33,369 nucleotides of DNA from positions 1 through 33,369 of the forward strand of contig CADBVG010000034.1 in NCBI GenBank assembly GCA_902798105.1. The letters are read 5' to 3'. Below the pieces are notes generated by a model. The model did no database searches. It worked only from the letters and a program-made list of their open reading frames with translations, and was not told the DNA's origin. The translations under genes were made by a program, and so were the position numbers. Below are positions 14,322 to 22,666 of the stretch, piece by piece; the first letter of the stretch is position 1; the number at the start of each line of letters is the position of its first letter. This stretch comes from an uncultured Eubacteriales bacterium (GTDB lineage: Bacteria > Bacillota > Clostridia > Christensenellales > Aristaeellaceae).

Positions 14322-17207
14322 TTATGCTTTAATTTCCCGGAAGAGGCAGATGTACTCCTCCTTGCTGTTCTTGTCCTTGACATAGTCGTTCTTCATGTGC
14401 AGCCGGACGGGGCCGTTGGGGGTAGAGAGAGTGAAATCGAACTCCACGGGCTTCATGTCCCTCAGGGCCTTGGTGGTTACCTCCTCAAGGCGCGCCGCCT
14501 CGTCGGCGTTCAGGCTCCGGAACAGCTCGCCGCTGTTCAGCAGCTTTTCAAAGGCCTTGGCGGTCATGCCCAGCTTTGCCTCCAGGCCGTGGACGACCAC
14601 GCGATACTTGAAGCCATCGCCCTTGCGGCGCACGAACACCACGTCGTCCGTCATCGACCGGCTGAGCAGCCGCATCTGGTTGCGCAGCTTCACAACCTCG
14701 GTCACGTCGATGGCCACGCTCTGGAAGCACACCTGGCCGTTCAACTCGGTCACGCAGCTCTGGTTCATCACGTAGATGTAGCCGTTGTTTTTGCGCTTGA
14801 TGCGGTAGGGCTTGTTCGAGGGCTCCCTGCCCTGCAATATGTCATTGGAGCGCTGGATCAGCACATCCACGTCGTCCCGGTGCACCATGTTGAGGAAGCG
14901 GTTGTCGAACTTTTCCTTGATCTCCTCGGTGGTGTAGCCCACCAGCTGGTGGAAGCCCTCGCTGATGAAGTAGAATTCAAAGCCCCCGTCCACCGAACAG
15001 CGGTGGTAGCCGCCGGGGATGGCCTGGTTGATGTATTGCAGCTCGGTCACATCCTCGGAAGCGCCGTAGAAGTGGATGCCCTGCTCGTTGTCCTCCATGA
15101 AGTACATCTGCAGCGATATCCACAGCAGCGCGCCGTTGGGCCTGAACACCCGCACCACCGCCCGGGCGCCGTTCAGGCGGTCCGCCGCGGCGCGCTCCAG
15201 CAGCCGGAACAACTTCTCTTTGTCGTCCGGGTACAGGAAGCGCTCGATGGCCTTGCGCCGCTCCTCCAGCTGGTTGATCTCGATGCCCACCATCTGGTAG
15301 AACTGCTGGTTGTAGCGGATGATATCCACGCTGTTGCCGTTCCAGCGGTAAATGGCCACCGGGCCCAGTATGTTGTTGAGCATCACGTCGCTGACCAGGT
15401 TTTCATCCAGGAATTCCCGGGTGTGGAACTGGTCGTTGGCCTTGAATTCGAAGCCGTTCAGGTCCACGTTCCGGGGGGCGGAGATCAGGTTTTCAAATTC
15501 CTCCACCGGCATGGGGCGGTAGAAGTAATAGCCCTGCATGTACCGGCAGCCCAGGTCGGCCAGGAAGTTGATCTGCTCGATCGTCTCCACGCCCTCCACG
15601 ATCACGGGAATGGCCATGGTCTTGGCCATGTTGACGATGGATTCCAGTATGCTGATGCCCTTGCGGGATTCGTTCTGGCTGATGTGCAAAAACTGGGCGT
15701 CCAGCTTGATGATGTCCACGTTGAGGCTGCGGAGCATGTTCAGCGACGAATAGCCGCTGCCAAAGTCGTCCATCAGCACCAGGAAGCCCAGGCTGCGCAG
15801 GCGGCGCACCGTCTCCCTGACGGCGGCGGTATCCTCGACATAGGCGGATTCGGTGATTTCGATCTTGATCAGCCGCGCCGGAAGCCGGTATTTCTCCAGC
15901 AGCGCGTTGAAGAAGTCGGGCACGTCGATGGAGAAGATGTCGATCTGGGACACGTTCACCGAGATGGGCACCGGGGTGTGGCCGGCGTCGATCCATTTGC
16001 GCAGCCAGGCACAGACGCCGTCCCAGATGTACTTGTCCAAATTGGTGACGATGCCGTGCTTTTCAAGGATCGGCACGAAGCGGGCCGGGGGGATGATCCT
16101 GCCCTCGGCGGTGCGCCAGCGGGCCAGGGACTCCGCCCCCACCACCCTGCCCGATGACACCCGGCACTGGGGCTGCAGGCAGAAGAAGATTTCGTGGTTG
16201 TCCAGGCCCCGCTGGAATGCGGATAGAATCTGGTATTCCTCGGTGTTGCGCCTGTGGACGTCGGGGTCGTACACCTGGATGCGGTTCTTGAAATCGCCCT
16301 TGATCTGCTCGGCGGTCAGCGCCGCGCGGTTGTACAACTCCATGATCTCATCGTCGGGGTTTTCGACCATGCAGATGCCGAACATCGGCAAAAAGCCCAC
16401 GGAATCCCCCTGGGCCACGATCAGCTTTTGCAGCTCGTCGTACAGCTGGCTGATCCGCGCGACATCGTAGGGAATCAGCAGCTCAAAATCGTCCTGGCCG
16501 CGATAGCCCGCCAGGCCGACGGTCTCCCGCTCCAGCCGCCCCAGTACTTCGCCGATCTGGGCCAGCAGGAAGTGACCGGTCTGCTGGCCGTGCCAGTCGC
16601 AGAACAGCTTGAAGTTCTCGATGTCCAGCGCCACCACGCACCACTTGCCCTCCAGCGAGGGCAGCTTCTTCTGGGCCAGGGCGTAAAACTCCCGGTCCAG
16701 CAGCAGGCCGGTCAGGTCGTCCCTGCGGGCCGTGGCGCCGCCGGAAGCGGCCGTGCCGCCCAGCTCGCGCCGCTTCTGGACGCTGATGTCGTATATGTAG
16801 CTGTAGATCACGCCCTCGGGCAGTCCGTTTTGCGCCCCCGCGACCAACACCTGGCGCACCCACAGCCATCCGCCCTCCACCGTCTTGTACCGCAACTCGC
16901 CGCTGAGCACCCCGGGGGGCTCTGAGCGCTCCAGGCGCTGGAGGATCGTGTCGGGGTCCATCAGCCCCGTAAACAGCTCCCTGTCCTTGGAATAGACCAT
17001 GTGGTCGGCGCAATAGCTGTAAAGCTCGCTCCAGTTGCCGTGCATCACGGGCAGATAGTATTTGTTCTCCACATGCCAGAGGTTGCGGCAGCGGTCGTTG
17101 ATCAGGTCGATCTCCACCAGCTCGTCATAGGGCGAGGCGTTCAGGCGATCCAGCACCGTCTGGTACTCCATCTCATGGCCGCCCAGGTTCAGCCAGTCAA
17201 TCTTCAT
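14322..17207 (-). CDS. Cytosolic PAS-GGDEF(degenerate)-EAL-PAS signalling protein
   Basis: A 961-aa protein without membrane helices. Order: N-terminal PAS-like region (about 45-145), GGDEF domain (about 160-315), EAL domain (about 325-575), then two PAS domains (about 612-735 and 735-860) and a further PAS-like C-terminus. The GGDEF signature is GQDDF (237-241), so diguanylate cyclase activity is doubtful although DLTGL and the DIENFK strand remain. The EAL motif reads ESL (359-361), but the catalytic set looks complete: NVS, EITES, DDFGSGYSS (480-488), KLD (501-503) and EGVET (538-542). It is therefore most likely a c-di-GMP phosphodiesterase with a regulatory GGDEF module. Start at 17207 follows GGAGGGG; the upstream frame to 17282 lacks support. 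Divergent from the aldo/keto reductase gene. Confidence 0.93.
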   Translation of the reverse strand: MKIDWLNLGGHEMEYQTVLDRLNASPYDELVEIDLINDRCRNLWHVENKYYLPVMHGNWSELYSYCADHMVYSKDRELFTGLMDPDTILQRLERSEPPGVLSGELRYKTVEGGWLWVRQVLVAGAQNGLPEGVIYSYIYDISVQKRRELGGTAASGGATARRDDLTGLLLDREFYALAQKKLPSLEGKWCVVALDIENFKLFCDWHGQQTGHFLLAQIGEVLGRLERETVGLAGYRGQDDFELLIPYDVARISQLYDELQKLIVAQGDSVGFLPMFGICMVENPDDEIMELYNRAALTAEQIKGDFKNRIQVYDPDVHRRNTEEYQILSAFQRGLDNHEIFFCLQPQCRVSSGRVVGAESLARWRTAEGRIIPPARFVPILEKHGIVTNLDKYIWDGVCAWLRKWIDAGHTPVPISVNVSQIDIFSIDVPDFFNALLEKYRLPARLIKIEITESAYVEDTAAVRETVRRLRSLGFLVLMDDFGSGYSSLNMLRSLNVDIIKLDAQFLHISQNESRKGISILESIVNMAKTMAIPVIVEGVETIEQINFLADLGCRYMQGYYFYRPMPVEEFENLISAPRNVDLNGFEFKANDQFHTREFLDENLVSDVMLNNILGPVAIYRWNGNSVDIIRYNQQFYQMVGIEINQLEERRKAIERFLYPDDKEKLFRLLERAAADRLNGARAVVRVFRPNGALLWISLQMYFMEDNEQGIHFYGASEDVTELQYINQAIPGGYHRCSVDGGFEFYFISEGFHQLVGYTTEEIKEKFDNRFLNMVHRDDVDVLIQRSNDILQGREPSNKPYRIKRKNNGYIYVMNQSCVTELNGQVCFQSVAIDVTEVVKLRNQMRLLSRSMTDDVVFVRRKGDGFKYRVVVHGLEAKLGMTAKAFEKLLNSGELFRSLNADEAARLEEVTTKALRDMKPVEFDFTLSTPNGPVRLHMKNDYVKDKNSKEEYICLFREIKA

Positions 17208-17322
17208 GCCCGCCCCTCCGTTCCATTGGAAATGGTTACATAAATCTACTTTTATGGTATCATAGCTACAATTACAATGCAAGCCCCACGAAAAATGTTA
17301 TATACAGCATATCATGTAATCA

Positions 17323-17351
17323 TTGCATTTATCGTCGCATTCCCCTATAAT
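17323..17351 (+). promoter_or_regulatory. Promoter of the aldo/keto reductase operon
   Basis: TTGCAT (17323-17328), 17-bp spacer, TATAAT (17346-17351). Its position downstream of the in-frame ATG at 17277 shows that the true start is the later one at 17379. Confidence 0.8.
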
Positions 17352-17378
17352 ATTGGAAACAGAAACGGAGGGGGCACC

Positions 17379-18560
17379 ATGCAATACAGAACCAATCCCA
17401 AAAACGGCGACAGGCTGTCGGCGCTGGGCTTCGGCTGCATGCGCTTCACCCGGCGCGGCAGCGGCATCGACCAGGAAAAAGCCGACCGGGAGATGGCCCT
17501 GGCCCTGGAGCGGGGCGTCAACTACTTTGACACAGCCTACATCTACCCCGGCAGCGAGGTCTGCCTGGGGCAATTCCTGAAGGCCCACAACTGTCGCGAG
17601 CAGGTGCGGGTGGCCACCAAGCTGCCCCAGTACCGCATCAACCGGACGGAGGACCTGGACCGCTACTTCGACGAGGAGCTGGCCCGCTTGCAGACCGACT
17701 ACGTCGATTACTACCTGATGCACATGCTCAACGACGCCAAAAGCTGGCAACGCCTGTGCGACCTTGGAGTGCGCGAGTGGGTGGCCAGGAAAAAAGCCGC
17801 CGGACAGATCCGCAACATCGGCTTCTCTTTCCACGGCGGCACGCTGCAATTCAAGGCCCTGGTGGACGCCTTCGACTGGGATTTCTGCCAGATCCAGTTC
17901 AACTACATGGACGAGCGCAGCCAGGCGGGCATCGACGGGCTGAACCACGCCCATGAAAAGGGCCTGCCCGTGATCATCATGGAGCCCCTTCGGGGCGGTC
18001 GCCTGGCGGGCGGGCTGCCCCAGGCCGCCCGGAAGGCGTTCGAGGCCGCCAACCCCGATCGCAGCCCCGCGGACTGGGGCCTGCGCTGGATCTGGAACCA
18101 CCCCCAGGTGACGGTGGTGCTCTCCGGCATGAACGATGTCAGCCAGGTGGAGGAAAACTGCCGCATCGCCTCCGAGAGCCTGCCCGGGGCGCTGTCCCCC
18201 GAGGAGCTGTCGGTGTACGACCGGGCCCTGGCCGCCATCCGCAAGAGCATGAAGGTGGGCTGCACCGGCTGCGGCTACTGCCAGCCTTGCCCCAGGGGGG
18301 TGGATATCCCCACCTGCTTCGCCGCCTACAACGCCAGCTACGCCGACGGCCTGATCTCCGGTATGCGGGAATACATGATGTGCACCACCCTGCGCAAGGT
18401 GCGCAGCAACGCGGGGCTGTGCGTAAAGTGCGGCAAGTGCGAACAGCACTGTCCCCAGCACCTGCCCATCCGGGAGCACCTGGACGGCGTGAAAAAGCGC
18501 CTGGAAAACCCGATCTATAAAATCGCGGCCTGGGGCGCGCCGAAGGTGATGAAATACTGA
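17379..18560 (+). CDS. Aldo/keto reductase with C-terminal 4Fe-4S domain
   Basis: A 393-aa protein: TIM-barrel aldo/keto reductase (about 1-285) fused to a ferredoxin-like tail. Catalytic tetrad candidates are Asp51, Tyr54 or Tyr56 (FDTAYIY), Lys81 (ATKLP) and His115 (YYLMHML). The tail has two cysteine clusters, CTGCGYCQPC (from about residue 295) and CVKCGKCEQHC (from about 348), each suited to a 4Fe-4S cluster. This architecture is frequent in anaerobic Clostridia and suggests electron exchange with ferredoxin rather than only NADPH; the substrate is unknown. Start at 17379 follows GGAGGGGG. Its TGA overlaps the next gene's ATG by one base. Confidence 0.93.
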   Translation: MQYRTNPKNGDRLSALGFGCMRFTRRGSGIDQEKADREMALALERGVNYFDTAYIYPGSEVCLGQFLKAHNCREQVRVATKLPQYRINRTEDLDRYFDEELARLQTDYVDYYLMHMLNDAKSWQRLCDLGVREWVARKKAAGQIRNIGFSFHGGTLQFKALVDAFDWDFCQIQFNYMDERSQAGIDGLNHAHEKGLPVIIMEPLRGGRLAGGLPQAARKAFEAANPDRSPADWGLRWIWNHPQVTVVLSGMNDVSQVEENCRIASESLPGALSPEELSVYDRALAAIRKSMKVGCTGCGYCQPCPRGVDIPTCFAAYNASYADGLISGMREYMMCTTLRKVRSNAGLCVKCGKCEQHCPQHLPIREHLDGVKKRLENPIYKIAAWGAPKVMKY

Positions 18561-19057
18561 TGGATCGCATTTCCATACACGTCCGGCGGACCGTCCGCCC
18601 CTCCGAGCGCGTGCTGAAGGGCGCGATGCTTGCGCTGGCGATACTGTTCCTGCTGCTGGGGATAATGCTCTCCCGGGGCATGATGCTGCCCTGCTTCCTG
18701 ATGGCCATGGCCTACCTGTGGTACGACCACGCCACGAAGCGGGACTACGAATACGTGCTTGAAAACGACGTATTGAAGATCGACCGCCTGATGGAGCGGG
18801 GCCGGGTAACCCTGCATGAAATTCCCTTCCGGGAATTCCAGGTCCTCGCCCGCCCCGACGACCCCGCCGTGGCCCCCTACCGCAAGGGCAGCGGGGAGAA
18901 AGTAAAGAAGTACGACTACACCTCCTACGCCGAGGGCGTGCCCTGGTATACGCTGATCGCCCGGGAGGACGGCGAAACCGTCAAGCTGCTGCTGGATTTG
19001 ACCGACGAGGCCATCAGGGTCATCCGCCGGGCCAACCGGGCGGCGGTGCGGGTATAG
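18560..19057 (+). CDS. DUF6106-like membrane protein
   Basis: A 165-aa protein with one or two N-terminal hydrophobic helices (about 20-57, GAMLALAILFLLLGIML then LPCFLMAMAYLWY) and a cytosolic domain. It carries the pattern YEYVLENDVLKIDRLMERGR, which I associate with Clostridia DUF6106 proteins; a basic-residue-rich end follows. Function unknown. Its ATG overlaps the aldo/keto reductase stop (TGATG), so the two are translationally coupled. It ends 6 bp before the repeat at 19064. Confidence 0.75.
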   Translation: MDRISIHVRRTVRPSERVLKGAMLALAILFLLLGIMLSRGMMLPCFLMAMAYLWYDHATKRDYEYVLENDVLKIDRLMERGRVTLHEIPFREFQVLARPDDPAVAPYRKGSGEKVKKYDYTSYAEGVPWYTLIAREDGETVKLLLDLTDEAIRVIRRANRAAVRV

Positions 19058-19063
19058 GCCCCT

Positions 19064-19181
19064 TTAAGGAAATACCGCACAATACGGCGGCGCATCTGGC
19101 GGTGCCTTTTCCGACATCTGCTGCTTGCAGATTTCTCGATTTACCGCCAGTAAACCTTCGAATTGCGCGGTATTTCCTTAA
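19064..19181. repeat. TTAAGGAAATACCGC MITE-like inverted repeat element
   Basis: A 118-bp element bounded by TTAAGGAAATACCGC (19064-19078) and its perfect complement (19167-19181); the match extends to 19 of 20 bp (CAAT/ATTG). Inside are a second inverted pair around GGCGGT/ACCGCC and a CTGCTGC/GCAG foldback. There is no ORF. The ends coincide with TTAA, which would fit a TTAA or TA target, though duplication cannot be shown from one copy. Confidence 0.8.
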
Positions 19182-19233
19182 TGAAAACGGGATTAATTGC
19201 CACCTGATGCTGGCAATTAATCCCGTTTTCATT
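19180..19233. terminator. Bidirectional long-stem terminator
   Basis: A perfect 23-bp stem (AATGAAAACGGGATTAATTG... at 19180-19202, complement 19211-19233) with an 8-nt loop. CCCGTTTTCATT follows the stem core on both strands, so it can end transcripts from the DUF6106-like gene and from the sugar permease genes that converge here. Confidence 0.85.
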
Positions 19234-19241
19234 CTATTATA

Positions 19242-20090
19242 TTACTTCACCGCGCCGGTGATGCCCTCGGCAAACTGCTTCTGCAGCACGAAGAATATGA
19301 TGATCGTGGGCAGCGAGCAGAACAGCACGCCCAGCATCAGCATACCGTAATCCACGGCGTAGCCGTTGGACAGGTTGGCGATCAGCATCGGCATGGTCTG
19401 AACGGCGTTGCCCTTCATGACCGTGCGGGGCCACATGTAGCTGTTCCATGCGTTCATGAAAGTGATGACCGCTGCGGCGGCGTAGGTGGACTTCATGATG
19501 GGCATGTACATCTTGAAGAAGATGTTGAACTCGGTCTCGCCGTCGATGCGGGCAGCCTCCAGCAGCGCCACGGGGAAGTTCCGGGAATTCTGCCGGAACA
19601 TCATGATCATGAACGGCGTGGAGATGGACGGTATAATGAACGCCCACACGGTGTTCAGCAGCTTCAGCTTCGAAATCATGGTAAACAGCGGAATCAGCGT
19701 GGCCACCTGGGGCACCATCATGGCCAGCAGCAGCACGCCGAACAGCCGGTCCTTGTGCTTGTCGTGGTACAGCTCAAAGCCGTAGCCGGCCAGCGAGCAG
19801 ATCAGCAGGCACAGCACGGTCTGCACAATGGCGTAGAAGAAGGAGTTCCACATGCTCTGCCACAGGTTCTGCTGGGCGATCAGGTTCTTGTAGTTCTCCA
19901 TCAGGTTGGTGCCGAACCAGATCTTGCCCCGGGCCACCTCCACCGTGGTGTTGGTGGCGGCGGTGGCCATCCAGTACAGCGGGAACACCGATATGATCGA
20001 AACGATGATCAGGAAGATGTAGCTGGGAATCAGCTTGCGCTGGATGTGGGAAAGCGACTTGTCCTGCCTCTTGTCAGTCACGGGTATCAC
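19242..20090 (-). CDS. CUT1 sugar ABC transporter permease (MalG/LacG-like)
   Basis: A 282-aa permease with six membrane helices. The EAA loop reads EAARIDGETEFNIFFKMYMPIMKS (about residues 180-203), the docking site for an MsmX-type ATPase, and the N-terminus has SIISVFPLYWMATAAT as in MalG-type subunits. The open frame starts with GTG at 20090, 16 bp inside the preceding gene. AAGGTGG lies directly before that codon, which is tight spacing, so the GTG three codons later (20081) may be the true start. Together with the genes at 20074 and 21177 it forms a carbohydrate importer. No ATPase gene is nearby, as is common when one ATPase serves many importers. Confidence 0.93.
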   Translation of the reverse strand: MIPVTDKRQDKSLSHIQRKLIPSYIFLIIVSIISVFPLYWMATAATNTTVEVARGKIWFGTNLMENYKNLIAQQNLWQSMWNSFFYAIVQTVLCLLICSLAGYGFELYHDKHKDRLFGVLLLAMMVPQVATLIPLFTMISKLKLLNTVWAFIIPSISTPFMIMMFRQNSRNFPVALLEAARIDGETEFNIFFKMYMPIMKSTYAAAAVITFMNAWNSYMWPRTVMKGNAVQTMPMLIANLSNGYAVDYGMLMLGVLFCSLPTIIIFFVLQKQFAEGITGAVK

Positions 20091-20973
20091 CCACCTTCAT
20101 GTTGATCCAAGCCAGCACGGCCACCAGTATGAACACCACGAAGGCCAGCGCCGAGGCATAGCCGAAGTTGGCCACGCCCTGCCCCAGGGAATTGTTGTAG
20201 ATGTAGTGGGACATGGTGATAGTGGTGTTGGCCGGGCCGCCGTTGGTCAGGTTCACGGATTCGTCGAACAGCTGGAGCGTGCCGTTGATGGACATGATGC
20301 CCGTCATGACGATCACGGGCTTCAAAAGCGGTACGGTGATGCTCCAGAAGGTCTGCCAGCCGCTGGCACCGTCGATGTTGGCGGCCTCGTAGACGGAATA
20401 GTCGATGTTCTGCAGGCCCGCCAGGAAGAACACCATGTTGTAGCCGGTCCAGCGCCACAGAAGCGCGATGATGATGACCGCCTTCGCCGTGCCGGGCTGG
20501 CCCAGCCAGTTGATGTTCTCCTTGACGATGCCGATGCCCACCAGCCAGCTGTTGATCAGGCCCTGGGTGGCGAACAGCGTCTTGAAGATGATGGCGTAGG
20601 AGACCAGCGCCGTGGCGCAGGGCAGGAAGATCATCGTGCGGAACAGGCCGCGGAACTTCAGGTCCTTGTTGTTCAGCAGCTGCGCCAGCAGTATGGCCAG
20701 CACCAGCATGATCGGCACCTGGATGATCAGGTACAGGAAGGTGTTCCCCATGGCGGTCTTGAACATCCTGTCCTGGAACATGCGGGAATAGTTGTTGAAC
20801 AGCGGCTCAGCCCACTGCAAATTGGCGGAAGAGCCGGTCTTCAGCGACGTGATGAAGGCCTGCACCATGGGGTAAAAGCTCATCAGGAAGATGAGCAGTG
20901 TCGCGGGCGTCAGGAAGGCCCAGCCGGCGGCCTGCTGTCTGGCCTGCACGCCGCCCTTGTTCTTCTGTTTCAT
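20074..20973 (-). CDS. CUT1 sugar ABC transporter permease (MalF/LacF-like)
   Basis: A 299-aa permease. The first hydrophobic helix (AGWAFLTPATLLIFLMSFYPM) is typical of the MalF/UgpA group, and the EAA loop EAANIDGASGWQTFWSITVPLL lies at about residues 198-219. About six helices. A GGAGGGG ribosome binding site precedes the ATG. It pairs with the overlapping downstream permease and follows the binding-protein gene after a 203-bp gap that holds a terminator-like hairpin and a repeat. Confidence 0.94.
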   Translation of the reverse strand: MKQKNKGGVQARQQAAGWAFLTPATLLIFLMSFYPMVQAFITSLKTGSSANLQWAEPLFNNYSRMFQDRMFKTAMGNTFLYLIIQVPIMLVLAILLAQLLNNKDLKFRGLFRTMIFLPCATALVSYAIIFKTLFATQGLINSWLVGIGIVKENINWLGQPGTAKAVIIIALLWRWTGYNMVFFLAGLQNIDYSVYEAANIDGASGWQTFWSITVPLLKPVIVMTGIMSINGTLQLFDESVNLTNGGPANTTITMSHYIYNNSLGQGVANFGYASALAFVVFILVAVLAWINMKVGDTRD

Positions 20974-21015
20974 ATCGGCCTTTCCCCTCCTCTCTTGGAA
21001 TTGCGGTCATGGTCA

Positions 21016-21109
21016 ATGTAGGGGCGCTGATGCGGCGCCCGCCCCCGGCTGTGCGGGCTTCATTTACCGGCGCGTGGAAACGGGCGGGCGGCGCATCGCC
21101 GCCCCTACG
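21016..21109. repeat. TAGGGGCGG-type inverted repeat in the sugar operon
   Basis: GTAGGGGCGCTGATGCGGCGCCC (near 21017-21039) and GGGCGGCGCATCGCCGCCCCTAC (near 21086-21108) are imperfect complements of each other. The CCGCCCCTAC end recurs at about 224-234 and, in variant form, at 2779-2790. It lies between the binding-protein and first permease genes. Confidence 0.6.
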
Positions 21110-21118
21110 GCAGTGATG

Positions 21119-21149
21119 AAAACAGGAGGCCGGCCCGCAGCCGGCCTCC
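21119..21149 (-). terminator. Intercistronic terminator/attenuator after the sugar-binding protein gene
   Basis: GGAGGCCGG pairs with CCGGCCTCC (9 bp or more) and is followed on the minus strand by TGTTTTC. It should lower read-through into the permease genes, giving more binding protein than permease. Confidence 0.75.
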
Positions 21150-21176
21150 CGCAAGGCTGGTGGATGATTCGCCGGA

Positions 21177-22433
21177 TTACAGGCCCATCGCGAAGCGGAG
21201 CTGATCCTCGGCGTTCTGCAGCGCGGTCTCAACGTCGCTGCCCATCAGGATCTCCTGGATGGCGGCGCCGATGTACTGGCGGCAGGTGTAGTGGTAGTCG
21301 TTCTGCTCGACGATCGGCACATGGCTGCCCATCTCGACGATCTTGGAGTAGATGGCCTGGCCGTTGAAGAAGTCCACGCCCTCCTGGTACACGTCGGACT
21401 GGCCGGCGCTGATGCAGCAGGTGATGACGCCACCGTTGCGCAGGGCGTTGTCATAGGTCTCGGTGGAACCGCCGAAGGTGTAGGCCAGGAACTTCTTGGC
21501 CAGGTCGGGGTTCTTGCAGTTGGCGGTGATGTACAGGCTGGAGCCGCCGTTGGCCGCATAGCCTTCCGCACCGGTCAGGGTGGGCATGGTGGTGATCTCC
21601 CACTTGCCGCTGTTCTCCGCCACCTGCTCGATGGTGGGGATGATCCAGTTGCCGTTCATGACGCCCGCAACCTGGTCACCCATGATGGTCTGGTCGGTGT
21701 AGCCGGTCCAGTCGTTGGCCAGGTACAGGATGTTCTTCTGCTGCATCTCAACCAGCAGGCTGATGATCTTCACCATGGCCTCGTTCTGGGTGATGAAGGG
21801 CTCGCCGTCCTTGAACTGGCTCAGGCCCTCGGCCTGGAGCATCATGTAGGGCAGGTCGTTGCCGCTGCCATCCATGCTCAGCATGTACTTGCCGGTCTTG
21901 GCGTACACGTCCTCGCCGATCTCGATGAAGCGCTCCCAGGTGATGCCGGTGACATCCTCGATGGTGTAGCCGCACTCCTGGAGCAGGTCCACGCGATAGG
22001 CGAAGATGGCGGTGCCATTGTCCACCGGCACGCCATAGTGCACGCCGTTGATGGTGGAATAGCTCAGCTTCTCAGCGCCGAAGTCATCCCAGTTGATGTC
22101 CGCGCCTTCCAGGGAAACCCAGGCGTCCGGATAGTCCGCGACGTAGCGCTGGATGTAGTGGTCCTGGAACAGCACGATGTCGGACAGGTTGGAGTAGTCG
22201 CCGGAGGAGCCGGCGGTGGTCATGTCGTTCTCCACGTCGGAGGAACCGGACACGGTGTTGATCTCCAGCTCAAAGTCGGGGTCGACATTGGCCTTGTAGT
22301 CCGCCGCGGCGGCCTCCAGGGCCGGGATGTTGAAGTTCGCGTCCCACGCGCTGACGGTCAGCTTCTCCGCGACCGCAGCGGTGGCGCCCATCAGCATGCA
22401 CAGGACGAGCGCGATGGCAAAGACTTTCTTCAT
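21177..22433 (-). CDS. Extracellular sugar-binding protein (CUT1, MalE-like)
   Basis: A 418-aa secreted protein. The signal peptide MKKVFAIALVLCMLMGATAAVA is cleaved before EKLTVSAW (AVA-E, signal peptidase I type; no lipobox cysteine). The body is a family 1 extracellular solute-binding fold with SAWDANFNIPALEAAAADY, KLSYSTINGVHYGVPVDNGTAIFAYRVDLLQ, the GSGNDLPYMMLQAEG segment and a late NPDLAKKFLAYTFG. It delivers a sugar or oligosaccharide, identity unknown, to the permeases at 19242 and 20074. GGGAGGT precedes the ATG. A promoter is at 22490-22519 and a dyad lies in the leader. Confidence 0.94.
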   Translation of the reverse strand: MKKVFAIALVLCMLMGATAAVAEKLTVSAWDANFNIPALEAAAADYKANVDPDFELEINTVSGSSDVENDMTTAGSSGDYSNLSDIVLFQDHYIQRYVADYPDAWVSLEGADINWDDFGAEKLSYSTINGVHYGVPVDNGTAIFAYRVDLLQECGYTIEDVTGITWERFIEIGEDVYAKTGKYMLSMDGSGNDLPYMMLQAEGLSQFKDGEPFITQNEAMVKIISLLVEMQQKNILYLANDWTGYTDQTIMGDQVAGVMNGNWIIPTIEQVAENSGKWEITTMPTLTGAEGYAANGGSSLYITANCKNPDLAKKFLAYTFGGSTETYDNALRNGGVITCCISAGQSDVYQEGVDFFNGQAIYSKIVEMGSHVPIVEQNDYHYTCRQYIGAAIQEILMGSDVETALQNAEDQLRFAMGL

Positions 22434-22458
22434 GTAAAAATACCTCCCACAATATTCT

Positions 22459-22479
22459 CAGTCAAAACGCATTTGACTG
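22459..22479 (-). promoter_or_regulatory. Operator-like dyad in the sugar operon leader
   Basis: CAGTCAAA (22459-22466) and TTTGACTG (22472-22479) are exact complements around ACGCA, a 21-bp dyad just downstream of the -10 box and about 26 bp upstream of the start codon. The place suits a repressor operator for the operon, or an mRNA hairpin. No regulator gene is adjacent. Confidence 0.6.
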
Positions 22480-22489
22480 TTTGCACATA

Positions 22490-22519
22490 ATTTTAGCATA
22501 AATATACCCCGCCCGTCAA
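22490..22519 (-). promoter_or_regulatory. Promoter of the sugar ABC operon
   Basis: Minus strand: TTGACG (22519-22514), 18-bp spacer, TAAAAT (22495-22490). Confidence 0.75.
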
Positions 22520-22569
22520 TAATTTTTATAAAATATTAAATAGCAAGTTTTTCAGTATCAAAGCAGAAA

Positions 22570-22633
22570 GATCCTTCACCGCGCTCAGGATGACAGCAAA
22601 CACAGCCCTGTCACCCCGGCATAGTGAAGGATC
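22570..22633. repeat. GATCCTTCAC foldback repeat, probable terminator of the flavoprotein gene
   Basis: GATCCTTCAC (22570-22579) and GTGAAGGATC (22624-22633) are perfect complements, and an inner TGACAG/CTGTCA pair (22591-22596, 22608-22613) extends the fold. It lies 33 bp past the flavoprotein stop, and the minus strand continues TTTCTGCTTTG, so it may also end that transcript. Repeats of this look are widespread between genes in gut Firmicutes. Confidence 0.7.
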
Positions 22634-22666
22634 CCATACCCGTTTCATGAGAATGATGATTGCACG

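Noticed and set aside
14280-16157. 625-aa plus-strand open frame
   Set aside because: Antisense to the GGDEF-EAL gene; no recognisable motifs.
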